Source of the DNA: Sedimenticola sp.
GTDB taxonomy: Bacteria; Pseudomonadota; Gammaproteobacteria; Chromatiales; Chromatiaceae
Length of the DNA: 41,074 nucleotides
NCBI GenBank assembly: GCA_026983675.1
Contig: JALSTP010000159.1
Coordinates: 1-41,074, forward strand
Direction: 5' to 3'
Shown here: positions 1 to 7,945 of the stretch, piece by piece
How the letters are laid out: every line of letters begins with the position of its first letter
Numbering within the stretch: position 1 is the first letter of the stretch
The notes under the pieces: generated by a model
Seen by the model: the letters and a program-made list of their open reading frames with translations, nothing else
The model's database searches: none
What the model was told of the DNA's origin: nothing
Program-made: the position numbers and the translations under genes

Positions 1-245
1 CCTTGGCAGGAAGGGCGGACGACCTCGATATACCAGACCTCAAGACCGCGTGGGCTTCCCCCTCGATTCGATACGATCGTTGCCAGGAGGCAGGTCAAGT
101 GACACTGGCGGGGATTGCGGATATGTTCGGTCTCGCCAGCTATGCCAGCGCCGGTTCTTCCATAAGGCGTATACGCCAGCGCATGGAGGAAGAGGGCGGG
201 TTCACAGAGTTGGTTAACTATATATTGCTAGATTTGACCCCATAA
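1..245 (+). CDS. C-terminal fragment of a REP-associated (IS200-like) transposase-type protein, partial
   Basis: The reading frame is open from the window edge and ends at TAA 243-245. Its C-terminal half (GIADMFGLASYASAGSSI, then RRIRQRMEEE) resembles the DnaA-like helix-turn-helix tail I associate with REP-associated tyrosine transposases (RAYTs). The catalytic HUH/tyrosine domain would lie upstream, outside the window. The first in-window start is a TTG at position 3, which is probably internal rather than the true start. The ending LLDLTP is encoded by the first copy of a 22-bp direct repeat, so the stop comes from repeat sequence. It could be an intact gene cut by the window or a decayed remnant. 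The family call rests on a short stretch and is moderate. Confidence 0.45.
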   Translation, partial: LAGRADDLDIPDLKTAWASPSIRYDRCQEAGQVTLAGIADMFGLASYASAGSSIRRIRQRMEEEGGFTELVNYILLDLTP

Positions 246-274
246 CCCCGTTTTGCTAGATTTGACCCCATAAC
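225..274 (+). repeat. 22-bp direct repeat, two copies (225-246 and 253-274)
   Basis: TTGCTAGATTTGACCCCATA followed by AC occurs at 225-246 and again, identically, at 253-274, with 6 bases between copies. The first copy supplies the last codons and stop of the transposase-like frame. Repeats of this kind next to RAYT-type genes are often the short repeats those enzymes act on, but I see no hairpin inside the unit. Confidence 0.8.
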
Positions 275-301
275 GCCCGAAGAGGAAATTGATCAGTTTT
301 A

Positions 302-345
302 TTAACCCGGCAACAATATATATCGTATTCAGGGTTTCAGGCAGG
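302..345 (+). repeat. Left copy of a 44-bp inverted repeat bounding the cbb block
   Basis: This segment starts TTAACCCGGCAACAATATAT and matches the reverse complement of 8873-8916 at 41 of 44 positions (differences at 326, 335 and 343). The TTAACCCGG tips face outward at both ends. The stop codon of the adjacent minus-strand gene (TGA, complement of 337-339) lies inside the repeat. No target-site duplication is visible outside the tips. I do not recognise the repeat as the end of a named insertion sequence. Confidence 0.85.
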
Positions 346-1920
346 CATGTGCCGTTCACCGAAAAGGGGCAGTCCGTGGATGAGAACATGTGCCCGCATC
401 GCCGGTGGCAACGAAAAGACCGGCACTTCCAGATGGACCGTCCGGCTGTGGCGCTGCGCCAGAAGGAGTGCCTGTTCCCGGCTGCGCGGCCTGCGGGTAG
501 CAAAGCGACCGTCGCCATCGCTCACGAACCATCCCTCTCCCCGGCGACGAATACAGAGCCAGGGACGCCGGGTGCGGATCGTCGCGGTCCCGATGGCCCC
601 GCCCCAGGGTGCGGCCAATGTGGACAGCCGATGGGGAATCTCGTGGTCGTAAAGGTGGGCCAGGAAACGGCGATCGCAGCGGAAGCGCTGTTGTTGCACC
701 CCACCTGGCACCCACGCGATCCGTTCGATCCCCTCCTCTGCGGCGTGGAGCAGTATTAACTTCAACGCCAGAGACACCCATTCGCGGGCAAAGGGGGCCG
801 CGGGGACTGGCCGGTCGCTGTTTGCCCCCATGCGCCGTCGCGCGACGGGCAGTTGGTGCCAATCGCTCTGGATTTCCTCAATGAGCCACAGGGGGCGTCC
901 CCGCGCATCAAGGTGGCGCGCGGTGCGAAAGTGCAGGAGCAGGTTGCGCTCGGTGAAATGGGGACTGAAATGGGATTCGGGGAACTCCGGCAAGGTCAAC
1001 AGCCATTCCCGGTAGTCGTCGCCACCGTGCAAGGCCAGATAGCCATACCGGTCGCTGGGCCGAAGCGGCGCCTGGAGGCCGAAGCGACGCGCCGCGTGGT
1101 CGCTTGCCAGCGCGATGGCGTCAGCGGGGCTCTTCTGGGGTTCGGCCAATTCCCGTCCATCGGGGGCGACCGCCAGCCACGCGGACGTGGCAATACCGTC
1201 CCTTGTCATTAGAATTCGGTATCCGAAGGCGGGGTCCTGGTATCGGCGAACCACGCCTCGACCCCACTCCGGCGCCATGCAGGCCACTTCTTGGAACGGC
1301 AAGCGATAGGATCCCTTGCGCACCAGTTCGTTGCTCAACCGCATGGACAGACCGGGAAAACCGATGCGCCGCCGAAGGTCCTCGCGGTGGATCCTGCGCT
1401 CCGGTCCGGTGGCATTGAGAAATTCGAGTACTCCAGACCAGCGGATCTCGTCGCGGCGCACGCCACGGCGGGAGAGATTGACGATGGTGTTGCGCCACTG
1501 CCGGGCGGTTGCGCGCGGCAGGTCCAGCTCGGCAATACAACGCGCCAGTCGGCTGTAGAGGCGCTCGGGGTAGGGATACGTCCGAATTCGCTGGGGCAGC
1601 CGATCGTACATCACCCGCCGGCGCGCGGCCTCGATCTCCTGTTGTTGGGGGCGTTTCCGCACCCACGCGCGGAACGCATGCCGGTCCTCGCGGGGCCACC
1701 GCGCAAACCAGGATCGGTCTGCCAGCGTAAACCCGGTGAAATACCGCCCCGACGAGACACATCCCGCCCCTGCGGAATCATCCAGAAACAATACGTCCAC
1801 GAGTTGCCACAGTGCGCCCGGCGGGGTCTCGCCATCCACACACAGCTTCCTTCGAGTGGCGTGAAAGCGGGCGCGCTCGCTGCTGATGGCGACCCGCTGA
1901 CCGCTGGGCAACTGGATCAT
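337..1920 (-). CDS. Unknown protein with motifs of large phage/plasmid polyvalent proteins
   Basis: This is the last gene of the cbb run and encodes about 527 residues. ATG 1920 is chosen because GGAGG lies 8 bases upstream; ATG 1935, 5 codons earlier, is an alternative. Numbered from 1935, two stretches stand out. Residues 158-190 (GVRRDEIRWSGVLEFL) resemble the 'GVK-EEL-W-GL-DWL' segment I recall from large polyvalent proteins of phages and plasmids. Residues 304-420 (GGDDYREWLLTLP, then LIEEIQSDWHQ, PAAPFAREW and GIERIAWVPGG) match the conserved order in the same proteins. I know no established biochemical function for that region. There is no signal peptide or membrane segment. Its position after cbbO suggests co-expression with RuBisCO. 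The last codons and stop fall in the inverted repeat. Confidence 0.7.
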   Translation of the reverse strand: MIQLPSGQRVAISSERARFHATRRKLCVDGETPPGALWQLVDVLFLDDSAGAGCVSSGRYFTGFTLADRSWFARWPREDRHAFRAWVRKRPQQQEIEAARRRVMYDRLPQRIRTYPYPERLYSRLARCIAELDLPRATARQWRNTIVNLSRRGVRRDEIRWSGVLEFLNATGPERRIHREDLRRRIGFPGLSMRLSNELVRKGSYRLPFQEVACMAPEWGRGVVRRYQDPAFGYRILMTRDGIATSAWLAVAPDGRELAEPQKSPADAIALASDHAARRFGLQAPLRPSDRYGYLALHGGDDYREWLLTLPEFPESHFSPHFTERNLLLHFRTARHLDARGRPLWLIEEIQSDWHQLPVARRRMGANSDRPVPAAPFAREWVSLALKLILLHAAEEGIERIAWVPGGVQQQRFRCDRRFLAHLYDHEIPHRLSTLAAPWGGAIGTATIRTRRPWLCIRRRGEGWFVSDGDGRFATRRPRSREQALLLAQRHSRTVHLEVPVFSLPPAMRAHVLIHGLPLFGERHMPA

Positions 1921-1942
1921 GGCGCGGTCCTCCATCGCCCTT

Positions 1943-2368
1943 TCATGGCCTGCCCTGCCCTTTGCGAGGGATCAGGGGAACGACGTCGCCCGGGGCCGGG
2001 GAAGACCCCGGATGACGCAGCTCATGCTGGGCAAGCGCCTGCCCGAATTCGCCGCGGAGGCGGGCCGCCAGAGGATCCAGTTGCGGTGAATAACGGCACT
2101 CCTCGAAGGGCACTGGATCGCCGAGCCGTGCGCAACGGTGCGGTTGGAAACGCCGCCACGCGATCTCGATACGATGCTTTACCATTCCATCGACGAAGAC
2201 CACTTCCTCATCATCGATCACCGCCAGATATTGCAGGCTGCGGATGGGGATGAAGGCGCATCGCCCCCGCTGACGTGCGAGTTGGTGACGGATGCGCCGA
2301 TAGAGTTCGGCCGGCAGGCTGAGATTCCGACAGACGACAGGGGTCCCGCGTTCCAGCCAGATTTCCAT
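1943..2368 (-). CDS. Hypothetical protein, cbb-operon associated
   Basis: The predicted product has 141 residues and is soluble-looking, with no signal peptide or membrane segment. ATG 2368 lies 5 bases after the stop of the upstream frameshifted gene, with GAGG about 10 bases ahead. A longer reading back to 2512 would run through the coding sequence of that upstream gene in another frame and is rejected. Recognisable stretches are PIRSLQYLAVIDDEEVVFVD, which looks like a small beta-rich core, and a basic region around HRIEIAWRRFQPHRC. I cannot assign a family. It stops 23 bases before the next gene's preferred start, so it is very probably in the same transcript as cbbLSQO. A role in RuBisCO maintenance is guilt by association only. 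Confidence 0.65.
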   Translation of the reverse strand: MEIWLERGTPVVCRNLSLPAELYRRIRHQLARQRGRCAFIPIRSLQYLAVIDDEEVVFVDGMVKHRIEIAWRRFQPHRCARLGDPVPFEECRYSPQLDPLAARLRGEFGQALAQHELRHPGSSPAPGDVVPLIPRKGQGRP

Positions 2369-2373
2369 GGTGG

Positions 2374-2627
2374 CTATTCCTCGTCTTGGATACGATCGAA
2401 TCGCTGGCGAATTTCGTCCGGCAGGCGGGCCACGAGATAGCCATATCGTCCCCACGCCTCCTGCACCTGGCCCCATAACGTCTCGATCTCCTGTGGCCTC
2501 CAGCCGGCGCACGTCTCACTTCGGGGAGAATGCCGAACACCCAGACATCGCGGATGATCTTTCCCGTCTCGGTCATGCCGCCGTAGAGGTCGTCGTAAAT
2601 GCCGGGGTAGCGCTTGTCAGGGTTCAT
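2374..2627 (-). pseudogene. Small cbb-associated gene broken by a one-base frameshift
   Basis: From ATG 2627 the frame reads 36 residues (MNPDKRYPGIYDDLYGG ... VFGILPE) and then turns into arginine-rich nonsense. A second frame takes over near 2518-2522 and reads ETCAGWRPQEIETLWGQ through GYLVARLPDEIRQRF to a TAG at 2374-2376, 5 bases before the next ATG. The second part has no start codon of its own after an in-frame stop upstream. Joining the two parts with one extra base gives a plausible 84-residue protein containing GILPE-x-ETCAGW. I have a loose memory of similar small proteins beside RuBisCO genes but cannot name the family. The break may be a real mutation, a recoding site or a sequencing error; no slippery heptamer is evident. 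Confidence 0.6.
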
Positions 2628-2636
2628 GGGGATGCC

Positions 2637-4970
2637 TCAACGGGTGAGACTGGCAAACAGCAGCGGAAGTTGCTCCGGCAACCGGGTCACATGGTCGACT
2701 ATAGTGTATTGATTGGCGCCGAAGATGCGTTTCACATAGGCATCCGCATTGGGGTCCAGGGTCAGGCAGTAGCTCATGATGCCCCGTGTATGCAGCTCCT
2801 CCACCGCCTTGCGGGTGTCGTGGCGCAGGTGCTGGGGATCCCGTTCGTCGATGTCTGCCGGTTCCCCGTCCGTGATCAGTAACAGCAGTTTGCGTCGTTC
2901 GGTCTGCCGCAACAGGTGTTCCCCGGCGTGGCGCATGGCCGCGCCCATGCGGGTGGACAGTCCGCCCTCCATGCCCGCCAGCCGCGCCCGCGCCTCGTCG
3001 TTGAAACGTTCGGCAAAGTCCTTGATGCGATAGTAGTGAACGTCGTGACGGCCATCGGAGGCGAACCCATGGATGGCGAAGGGATCGCCGATGCCGTTGA
3101 TGGCCATGGCCACCAGGGCACTGGCCTCCCGGGTCAGTTCCAGCACCGTCTTTTCGGAGCCCTCCACCTTCTCGTTGGTGGACTCGGACAGGTCCAGCAG
3201 CACCACCACCGCCAGATCGCGGGTCTTGAGCACATTGCGCATGGTAATGCGTGGATCGGGCTGACGGTCCATGCGAATGTCGATCATGGCCTCCACAGCG
3301 GCGTTGATATCGATCTCGTCGCCATCCTCGAGGCGCCGCTCGCGCTTGACCCCTTGGGGCTGAAGCAGGTCGATGATCTGGCGAATGCGCTGGGTGATGG
3401 GCCGGTGTTCCAGCAGGATGCGGTCGATCTCCTCCGGATTTCCCTTCTTCGCCCGGCGCTCGTAGACCGTCACCCAGTCGGGCCGGAAGAGTTGCACTTG
3501 ATAGTCCCATTCGTGATAGTGGAACGGCTCGGAAACCGGCTCCTTGCCCCACATCTGATTGTAGCTGAGCTTTGCCTCGCGGGCGTCTTCATAGGGGAAG
3601 AACTCGGTGGAACAGATCCAGATCTCCTGGGCGTCGTCCCCCGCCAGCTCGCAGTCCACCTCGTTGGCCATCTCGATGGCCGAGACCTGTCTGCGCACCT
3701 GCTGCGGCGCATGGGAAAGCGTGCCACCGCCCTCCCACGAAAGCTCCTCGAAGCGCCAGAGATACCGGTTGTCGTCCCGATAGGGGATGCGGAGGTGTTC
3801 GAGGAGGCGCAGACTGGGAACCTCGCGGCGAACGCTCAGGATACCGTACAGTTCCAGGCCCATGTGATAGGAGAAGCGGTTATCGTCCCGGCGCGCATCG
3901 ATCTCCTGGTGGAAACGGACCGCCAGCGCATCGATCGGGTCGTCACCGGTGCTTTCTCGGGGATCCAGCAGGGCCAGTGCCGTGCGCTCCAGCAGATCCA
4001 GGGCGGGATGCTCCGCGGGCGCTTCCCGGGGTTGCCGCATAAGGCGGCCAAACAGATGCCCGAGACCGGGGAAAGCCTGCGCCGCTTGGTACTCCACCCG
4101 GGCATCCTCGAGCATGCCGATGAAAAACATCTGCGCCGGAGAGAGCCCTTCACCGGTGAGGGTGGCGTGCGTATAGACCAGGTGAGCGGCCATGTGGGCG
4201 GCCGTGGCCCGCATCACTTCCAATCCCTTCACGTCGCCGAAATCGTCCACTGCGTCGGGCATATGGATCACGCGGGCCTCGATATAAGGCCGGAAGCTGT
4301 CGTTCTCCGCCGAGACCGGCCGCAGAAAGAAGTCCCGCCCCCACAGCGCCCGCAGGTAAAAGTTGAGTTTGCGTTGGGTGTCGACGAACAGGGTGCCCCG
4401 GCGCTGTTTGCTCAACATGCCCAACGAGTCGCTGGTCTCGAGATTGAAGTAGGCCACCAGGTTCTTGAGATCTCGCTTATAGGCTTCGGCGCCAAAGAAG
4501 GCCCAGCGCTTGAGCCCGCCCAGGGTGAGCTTGCCCAGCAGTTCGTCGATGTGTGCGAGCATGGGCCGTAAGCCCCGCGCTCCCCTGGCAGCGAGCTGAT
4601 GGATAAACTGCAGATAGGCACGCAGCAGTTCGGCATCACCCAGACGCCGGGCCGCGGTGGGCAGACTGGAAAAGAGCAGGGAAATGACCTCTCCCGAGGT
4701 CATGGAAGAGAGCTTCATGGCCGCAGTGACACAGTCGGTAATCACGTCTTCCCCGACCTCTCTTGCCACCAGCGGCATTTCCTGCAGGTAGGAGAACACC
4801 AGATCGGTGCCCCGCCCCAGCTCGCACAGGCCACGGGCGCCCTCCAGATAGTTCTGCAGTCCCACGGGCGACATCAATCGCGCGGCTTCGGCGAAGGAGC
4901 CTTCGAAGGCCTCCAGCAACTCCGGGGATTTATCCAGGCAGGCCTTGTAGTCGTCGAGTTCGATGCTCAT
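2637..4970 (-). CDS. cbbO: CbbO, RuBisCO activase adaptor with von Willebrand A domain
   Basis: This 777-residue protein is the partner of the AAA+ protein CbbQ. In characterised CbbQO activases, one CbbO docks on a CbbQ hexamer and recognises inhibited RuBisCO so that bound sugar phosphates can be removed. The C-terminal third (about residues 585-775) is a von Willebrand A domain. Its metal-site motif DLSEST lies near residue 591, and LLLITDGEPADID follows as the core strand with acidic residues. The long N-terminal part is helical and typical of the family. ATG 4970 (MSIELDDYKA) is chosen over an upstream GTG-type start. The gene lies 87 bases downstream of cbbQ, and the next small gene starts 10 bases after its stop. 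Confidence 0.92.
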   Translation of the reverse strand: MSIELDDYKACLDKSPELLEAFEGSFAEAARLMSPVGLQNYLEGARGLCELGRGTDLVFSYLQEMPLVAREVGEDVITDCVTAAMKLSSMTSGEVISLLFSSLPTAARRLGDAELLRAYLQFIHQLAARGARGLRPMLAHIDELLGKLTLGGLKRWAFFGAEAYKRDLKNLVAYFNLETSDSLGMLSKQRRGTLFVDTQRKLNFYLRALWGRDFFLRPVSAENDSFRPYIEARVIHMPDAVDDFGDVKGLEVMRATAAHMAAHLVYTHATLTGEGLSPAQMFFIGMLEDARVEYQAAQAFPGLGHLFGRLMRQPREAPAEHPALDLLERTALALLDPRESTGDDPIDALAVRFHQEIDARRDDNRFSYHMGLELYGILSVRREVPSLRLLEHLRIPYRDDNRYLWRFEELSWEGGGTLSHAPQQVRRQVSAIEMANEVDCELAGDDAQEIWICSTEFFPYEDAREAKLSYNQMWGKEPVSEPFHYHEWDYQVQLFRPDWVTVYERRAKKGNPEEIDRILLEHRPITQRIRQIIDLLQPQGVKRERRLEDGDEIDINAAVEAMIDIRMDRQPDPRITMRNVLKTRDLAVVVLLDLSESTNEKVEGSEKTVLELTREASALVAMAINGIGDPFAIHGFASDGRHDVHYYRIKDFAERFNDEARARLAGMEGGLSTRMGAAMRHAGEHLLRQTERRKLLLLITDGEPADIDERDPQHLRHDTRKAVEELHTRGIMSYCLTLDPNADAYVKRIFGANQYTIVDHVTRLPEQLPLLFASLTR

Positions 4971-5057
4971 GCTGCTTCCCGGCGGAACCCTTCCCGCCAC
5001 CTCGGATCAGGGGAGAACCGGCGTTCCAAAAGATGCACTGTCAGGCGCCCCGGCGAA

Positions 5058-5864
5058 TCAGCCGAAGAAGGTGGCCACCGCCGCGTCCAGGGTATCGCGC
5101 ATGTCGGGATCATCGGTGAGGGGCCGCACCAACGTCATGCCACAGGCCGCAAGCGGCGTGGCGCCCTTGGCGATGAGCTGACCGGCATAGACCAGCAGAC
5201 GGGTGGAGATGCCTTCGTCCAAGCCGTGCCCCTTTAGGTTGCGCGCACGATGGGCGATCTGCACCAGCTTGTCGGCGGTCTCGGCGTCCACGCCGGTCTC
5301 GTGGGCAACGATCTGCGCCTCCACATCGGCCGCGGGATAGTCGAAATCCAGCGCCGCAAAGCGCTGCTTGGTGGACTGCTTGAGATCCTTCATCAGGCTC
5401 TGGTAGCCTGGATTGTAGGAGATCACCAGTTGAAAATCGGGATGCGCCTCCACCAGTTCCCCCTTCTTGTCCAGGGGCAGGGTGCGGCGATGGTCGGTGA
5501 GGGGATGAATCACAACGGTGGTGTCCTGACGCGCCTCCACCACTTCATCCAGATAACAGATGGCGCCTGCGCGGGCCGCCATGGTCAGAGGGCCGTCCTG
5601 CCAGCGGGTACCGTCCTTGTCCAGGAGGAAACGGCCCACCAGATCAGAGGCGGTCATATCCTCGTTGCAGGCCACGGTAATCAGGGGCCGCCCCAGTTTC
5701 CAGGCCATATATTCCACAAAGCGGGACTTGCCACAACCCGTGGGACCCTTGAGCATGATGGGCATACGTGCGCCATAGGCGGTCTCGTACAGATCGATCT
5801 CGTCCTGGACCGCACGGTAATAAGGCTCGCGGCGGATGACGTATTGGTCAATTGAATTACTCAT
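5058..5864 (-). CDS. cbbQ: CbbQ, MoxR-type AAA+ RuBisCO activase ATPase
   Basis: This 268-residue protein is of normal length for the CbbQ/NirQ/NorQ group. Walker A is GPTGCGKS at residues 40-47 and Walker B is ICYLDE at 102-107. [10 protein letters not shown], a conserved sensor-region motif of this group, follows. Acting as a hexamer with CbbO, it uses ATP to remodel inhibited RuBisCO. The adjacency to cbbL-cbbS and cbbO in this order identifies it as CbbQ rather than NorQ or GvpN. Start ATG 5864 begins [11 protein letters not shown] hairpin followed by four Ts lies in the 71-base gap after cbbS, which may lower cbbQO expression relative to cbbLS. Confidence 0.93.
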   Translation of the reverse strand: MSNSIDQYVIRREPYYRAVQDEIDLYETAYGARMPIMLKGPTGCGKSRFVEYMAWKLGRPLITVACNEDMTASDLVGRFLLDKDGTRWQDGPLTMAARAGAICYLDEVVEARQDTTVVIHPLTDHRRTLPLDKKGELVEAHPDFQLVISYNPGYQSLMKDLKQSTKQRFAALDFDYPAADVEAQIVAHETGVDAETADKLVQIAHRARNLKGHGLDEGISTRLLVYAGQLIAKGATPLAACGMTLVRPLTDDPDMRDTLDAAVATFFG

Positions 5865-5893
5865 GTGCGACTTCCAGATTCAGGAAAACCCGC

Positions 5894-5914
5894 CCGCGTC
5901 CCGGTGGGACGCGG
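5894..5914 (-). terminator. Hairpin with short T run between cbbS and cbbQ (attenuating terminator)
   Basis: Read on the minus strand, a perfect 9-bp stem CCGCGTCCC / GGGACGCGG with a 3-base loop is followed by GCGGG and then TTTT. The T run is short and offset, so partial termination or 3'-end protection of the cbbLS message is more likely than a full stop. Confidence 0.5.
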
Positions 5915-5935
5915 ACGCCTTCTGGCCTGTAGCGG

Positions 5936-6310
5936 TCAGGCACTGCGGGCGGCCGGGCTGCCACGATAGATGACCATTGCGGCCCCTTGAGACTGCGCAT
6001 AATTGTCGTAGCCGATCAGGCGCACGTGATGGTCGGGATAGGCCTTGTGGCAGGCGTCGGCCTCTCCCAGGATCCTGTCCACGTCCGTCTCGCCGAACAT
6101 GGGCAGTTTCCACATGTACCAGTAATGGTCGAAGGCATTCTCTGGCTCCACGTGTTCGATGGCCGGGTTCCAGCCGCGGGAAACGATGTATTCCACTTGC
6201 TTCCGGATCTCGTCCTTATCCATCTCCGGCAGGTAGGAGAAGGTCTCGAACTTGCGGCTGGAGGGATCGCTTACGCTGGATTTGTAGTCTTGTACTTCAC
6301 TCATTGGCAT
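5936..6310 (-). CDS. cbbS: RuBisCO form I small subunit
   Basis: This is the small subunit (124 residues from ATG 6310) of the L8S8 enzyme that carboxylates ribulose bisphosphate. The core [14 protein letters not shown], then [29 protein letters not shown] and [13 protein letters not shown] is classic form IA CbbS. Two starts are close together, ATG 6310 (MPMSEVQ) and ATG 6304 (MSEVQ). GAGG lies 5 bases before the first and 11 before the second, so the first is chosen, although family members usually begin MSEVQDY. It follows cbbL after 64 bases that contain a strong stem-loop. Confidence 0.95.
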   Translation of the reverse strand: MPMSEVQDYKSSVSDPSSRKFETFSYLPEMDKDEIRKQVEYIVSRGWNPAIEHVEPENAFDHYWYMWKLPMFGETDVDRILGEADACHKAYPDHHVRLIGYDNYAQSQGAAMVIYRGSPAARSA

Positions 6311-6344
6311 GAATTCCTCGGTTGGGTACTTCGTTGTCGGAACG

Positions 6345-6368
6345 GGGCGCCGGCCCATGCCGGCGCCC
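6345..6368 (-). promoter_or_regulatory. Perfect 10-bp stem-loop between cbbL and cbbS
   Basis: GGGCGCCGGC pairs perfectly with GCCGGCGCCC across a CCAT loop, starting 6 bases after the cbbL stop. There is no T run, so it is not a standard terminator. An mRNA-stabilising or processing element that tunes the cbbL:cbbS ratio is the likeliest role (inference). Confidence 0.6.
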
Positions 6369-6374
6369 TGAACT

Positions 6375-7796
6375 TCACTTGTGGGCCACGTCAAGCTTAT
6401 CCACGGTGTCGAACTCGAACTTGATCTCTTTCCAGGTTTCCATCGCCATCTTCAGCTCCGGACTGTGCTCGGCGGCGGCGGTGAGGATCTCTTTGCCCTC
6501 CTTCTCCAGTTCACGCCCCTGGTTGCGCGCCTCCACGCAGGCTTCAAGCGCCACACGGTTGGCCGCGGCTCCCGCTGCATTGCCCCAGGGATGGCCCAGG
6601 GTGCCGCCCCCGAACTGAAGCACCGCGTCGTCGCCGAAGATGGTGACCAGGGCTGGCATGTGCCAGACATGGATACCGCCCGAAGCCACGGCGAAGGCGC
6701 CGGGCATGGAACCCCAATCCTGGTCGAAGAAGATGCCGCGGGAGCGGTCTTCCTTGACGTAAGGTTCGCGCAGCAGGTCGATCCAGCCCAGGGTGGCCTC
6801 GCGGTCGCCCTCCAGCTTGCCCACCACGGTGCCGGTATGCAGGTGGTCTCCGCCGGACAGGCGCAGGATCTTGGTGAGCACGCGGAAATGGATACCGTGA
6901 TGCGGGTTCCGGTCGAGCACCGCATGCATGGCGCGATGGATGTGCAGCAGCAGACCATTGTCACGGCACCACTGGGCAAGACCCGTGTTGGCGCAGAAAC
7001 CGCCGGTGATGTAGTCATGCATGATGATCGGAGCGCCGATTTCCTTCGCATACTCGGCACGCTTGAACATCTCGTCAGGCGTGGGAGCCGTGACGTTCAG
7101 ATAATGCCCCTTGCGCTCGCCGGTCTCGCGCTCGGCCTTTTCGATGGCTTCCATGACAAAGTCGAATCTCTGCCGCCAACGCATGAAAGGCTGGGAATTG
7201 ACGTTTTCATCGTCCTTGGTGAAATCCAGACCGCCCCGGAGACACTCATACACCGCGCGTCCATAGTTCTTGGCCGACAGACCCAGCTTGGGCTTGATGG
7301 TGCAACCCAGCAGGGGGCGACCGTACTTGTTCATGATGTCGCGCTCCACCTGGATGCCATGCGGCGGGCCATTGCAGGTCATGACATAGGCGATGGGGAA
7401 ACGCACGTCCTCCAGCCGCAAGGCGCGCACCGCCTTGAAGCCGAACACATTGCCCACCAGAGAGGTGAAGACGTTGACCACGGACCCTTCTTCGAACAGA
7501 TCGATCGGATAGGCGATGAAGGCGTAGAAGGCCTCATCGTCGCCAGGCACATCCTCAATGGCATAGGCGCGGCCCTTGTAGTGGTCGAGATCCGTGAGCA
7601 GATCGGTCCAGACCGTGGTCCAGGTGCCAGTGGACGATTCGGCGGCGACTGCAGCCGCCGCCTCTTCCCGGGGCACGCCGGGCTGAGGGGTGATCTTGAA
7701 ACAGGCCAGCAGATCGGTGTCTTTGATACTGTAGTCGGGTTCCCAGTAGGTTTCGCGGTAGTCCTTGACGCCCGCGGAATAACTCTTGGTTGCCAT
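6375..7796 (-). CDS. cbbL: RuBisCO form IA large subunit
   Basis: The 473-residue catalytic subunit has its active-site elements in place. K168 is in TIKPK, the carbamylated lysine K194 is in FTKDDE with its metal ligands, H287 is in LHIHRA, and the loop-6 lysine K327 is in GTVVGKLEG. The N-terminus ([14 protein letters not shown]) and overall sequence fit form IA, the non-carboxysomal IAq branch given the downstream cbbQ-cbbO and the absence of carboxysome shell genes. GGAG lies 8 bases before ATG 7796. It is the first gene of the operon and is divergent from cbbR across 149 bases, consistent with CbbR control. Confidence 0.97.
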   Translation of the reverse strand: MATKSYSAGVKDYRETYWEPDYSIKDTDLLACFKITPQPGVPREEAAAAVAAESSTGTWTTVWTDLLTDLDHYKGRAYAIEDVPGDDEAFYAFIAYPIDLFEEGSVVNVFTSLVGNVFGFKAVRALRLEDVRFPIAYVMTCNGPPHGIQVERDIMNKYGRPLLGCTIKPKLGLSAKNYGRAVYECLRGGLDFTKDDENVNSQPFMRWRQRFDFVMEAIEKAERETGERKGHYLNVTAPTPDEMFKRAEYAKEIGAPIIMHDYITGGFCANTGLAQWCRDNGLLLHIHRAMHAVLDRNPHHGIHFRVLTKILRLSGGDHLHTGTVVGKLEGDREATLGWIDLLREPYVKEDRSRGIFFDQDWGSMPGAFAVASGGIHVWHMPALVTIFGDDAVLQFGGGTLGHPWGNAAGAAANRVALEACVEARNQGRELEKEGKEILTAAAEHSPELKMAMETWKEIKFEFDTVDKLDVAHK

Positions 7797-7885
7797 GCTT
7801 GGAGTCTCCTTGGTGAATGGAAGGTGCGTGTCCCGACAAGGTGCGAAACAGCGCGGAATCTCGTGTGGGAAACAATGTAGTTGAC

Positions 7886-7939
7886 GCCAATAATAAATAA
7901 CAGTTATTTTTATTTATCATTTACATTTATATTTGTTAA
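7886..7939. promoter_or_regulatory. AT-rich CbbR operator region between cbbL and cbbR
   Basis: AAATAACAGTTATTT (7895-7909) is a perfect 7+1+7 palindrome. TTA-N7-TAA occurs at 7927-7939, and further TNA-N7-TNA spacings overlap in the same stretch. TNA-N7-TNA is the known binding pattern of CbbR-type LysR regulators. The AT-rich block stands out sharply from its GC-rich surroundings. I could not place a convincing -35/-10 pair for cbbL. Confidence 0.65.
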
Positions 7940-7945
7940 TGCATC

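Noticed and set aside
296-301. Target-site duplication outside the cbb inverted repeats
   Set aside because: Bases just outside the left tip (CAGTTTTA) and the right tip (CAGAAGGG) do not form a duplication, so a recent transposition event cannot be claimed.
1943-2512. Long form (189 residues) of the 141-residue hypothetical protein
   Set aside because: The extra N-terminal part overlaps the small frameshifted gene in another frame and reads as low-quality sequence. ATG 2368 fits operon spacing.
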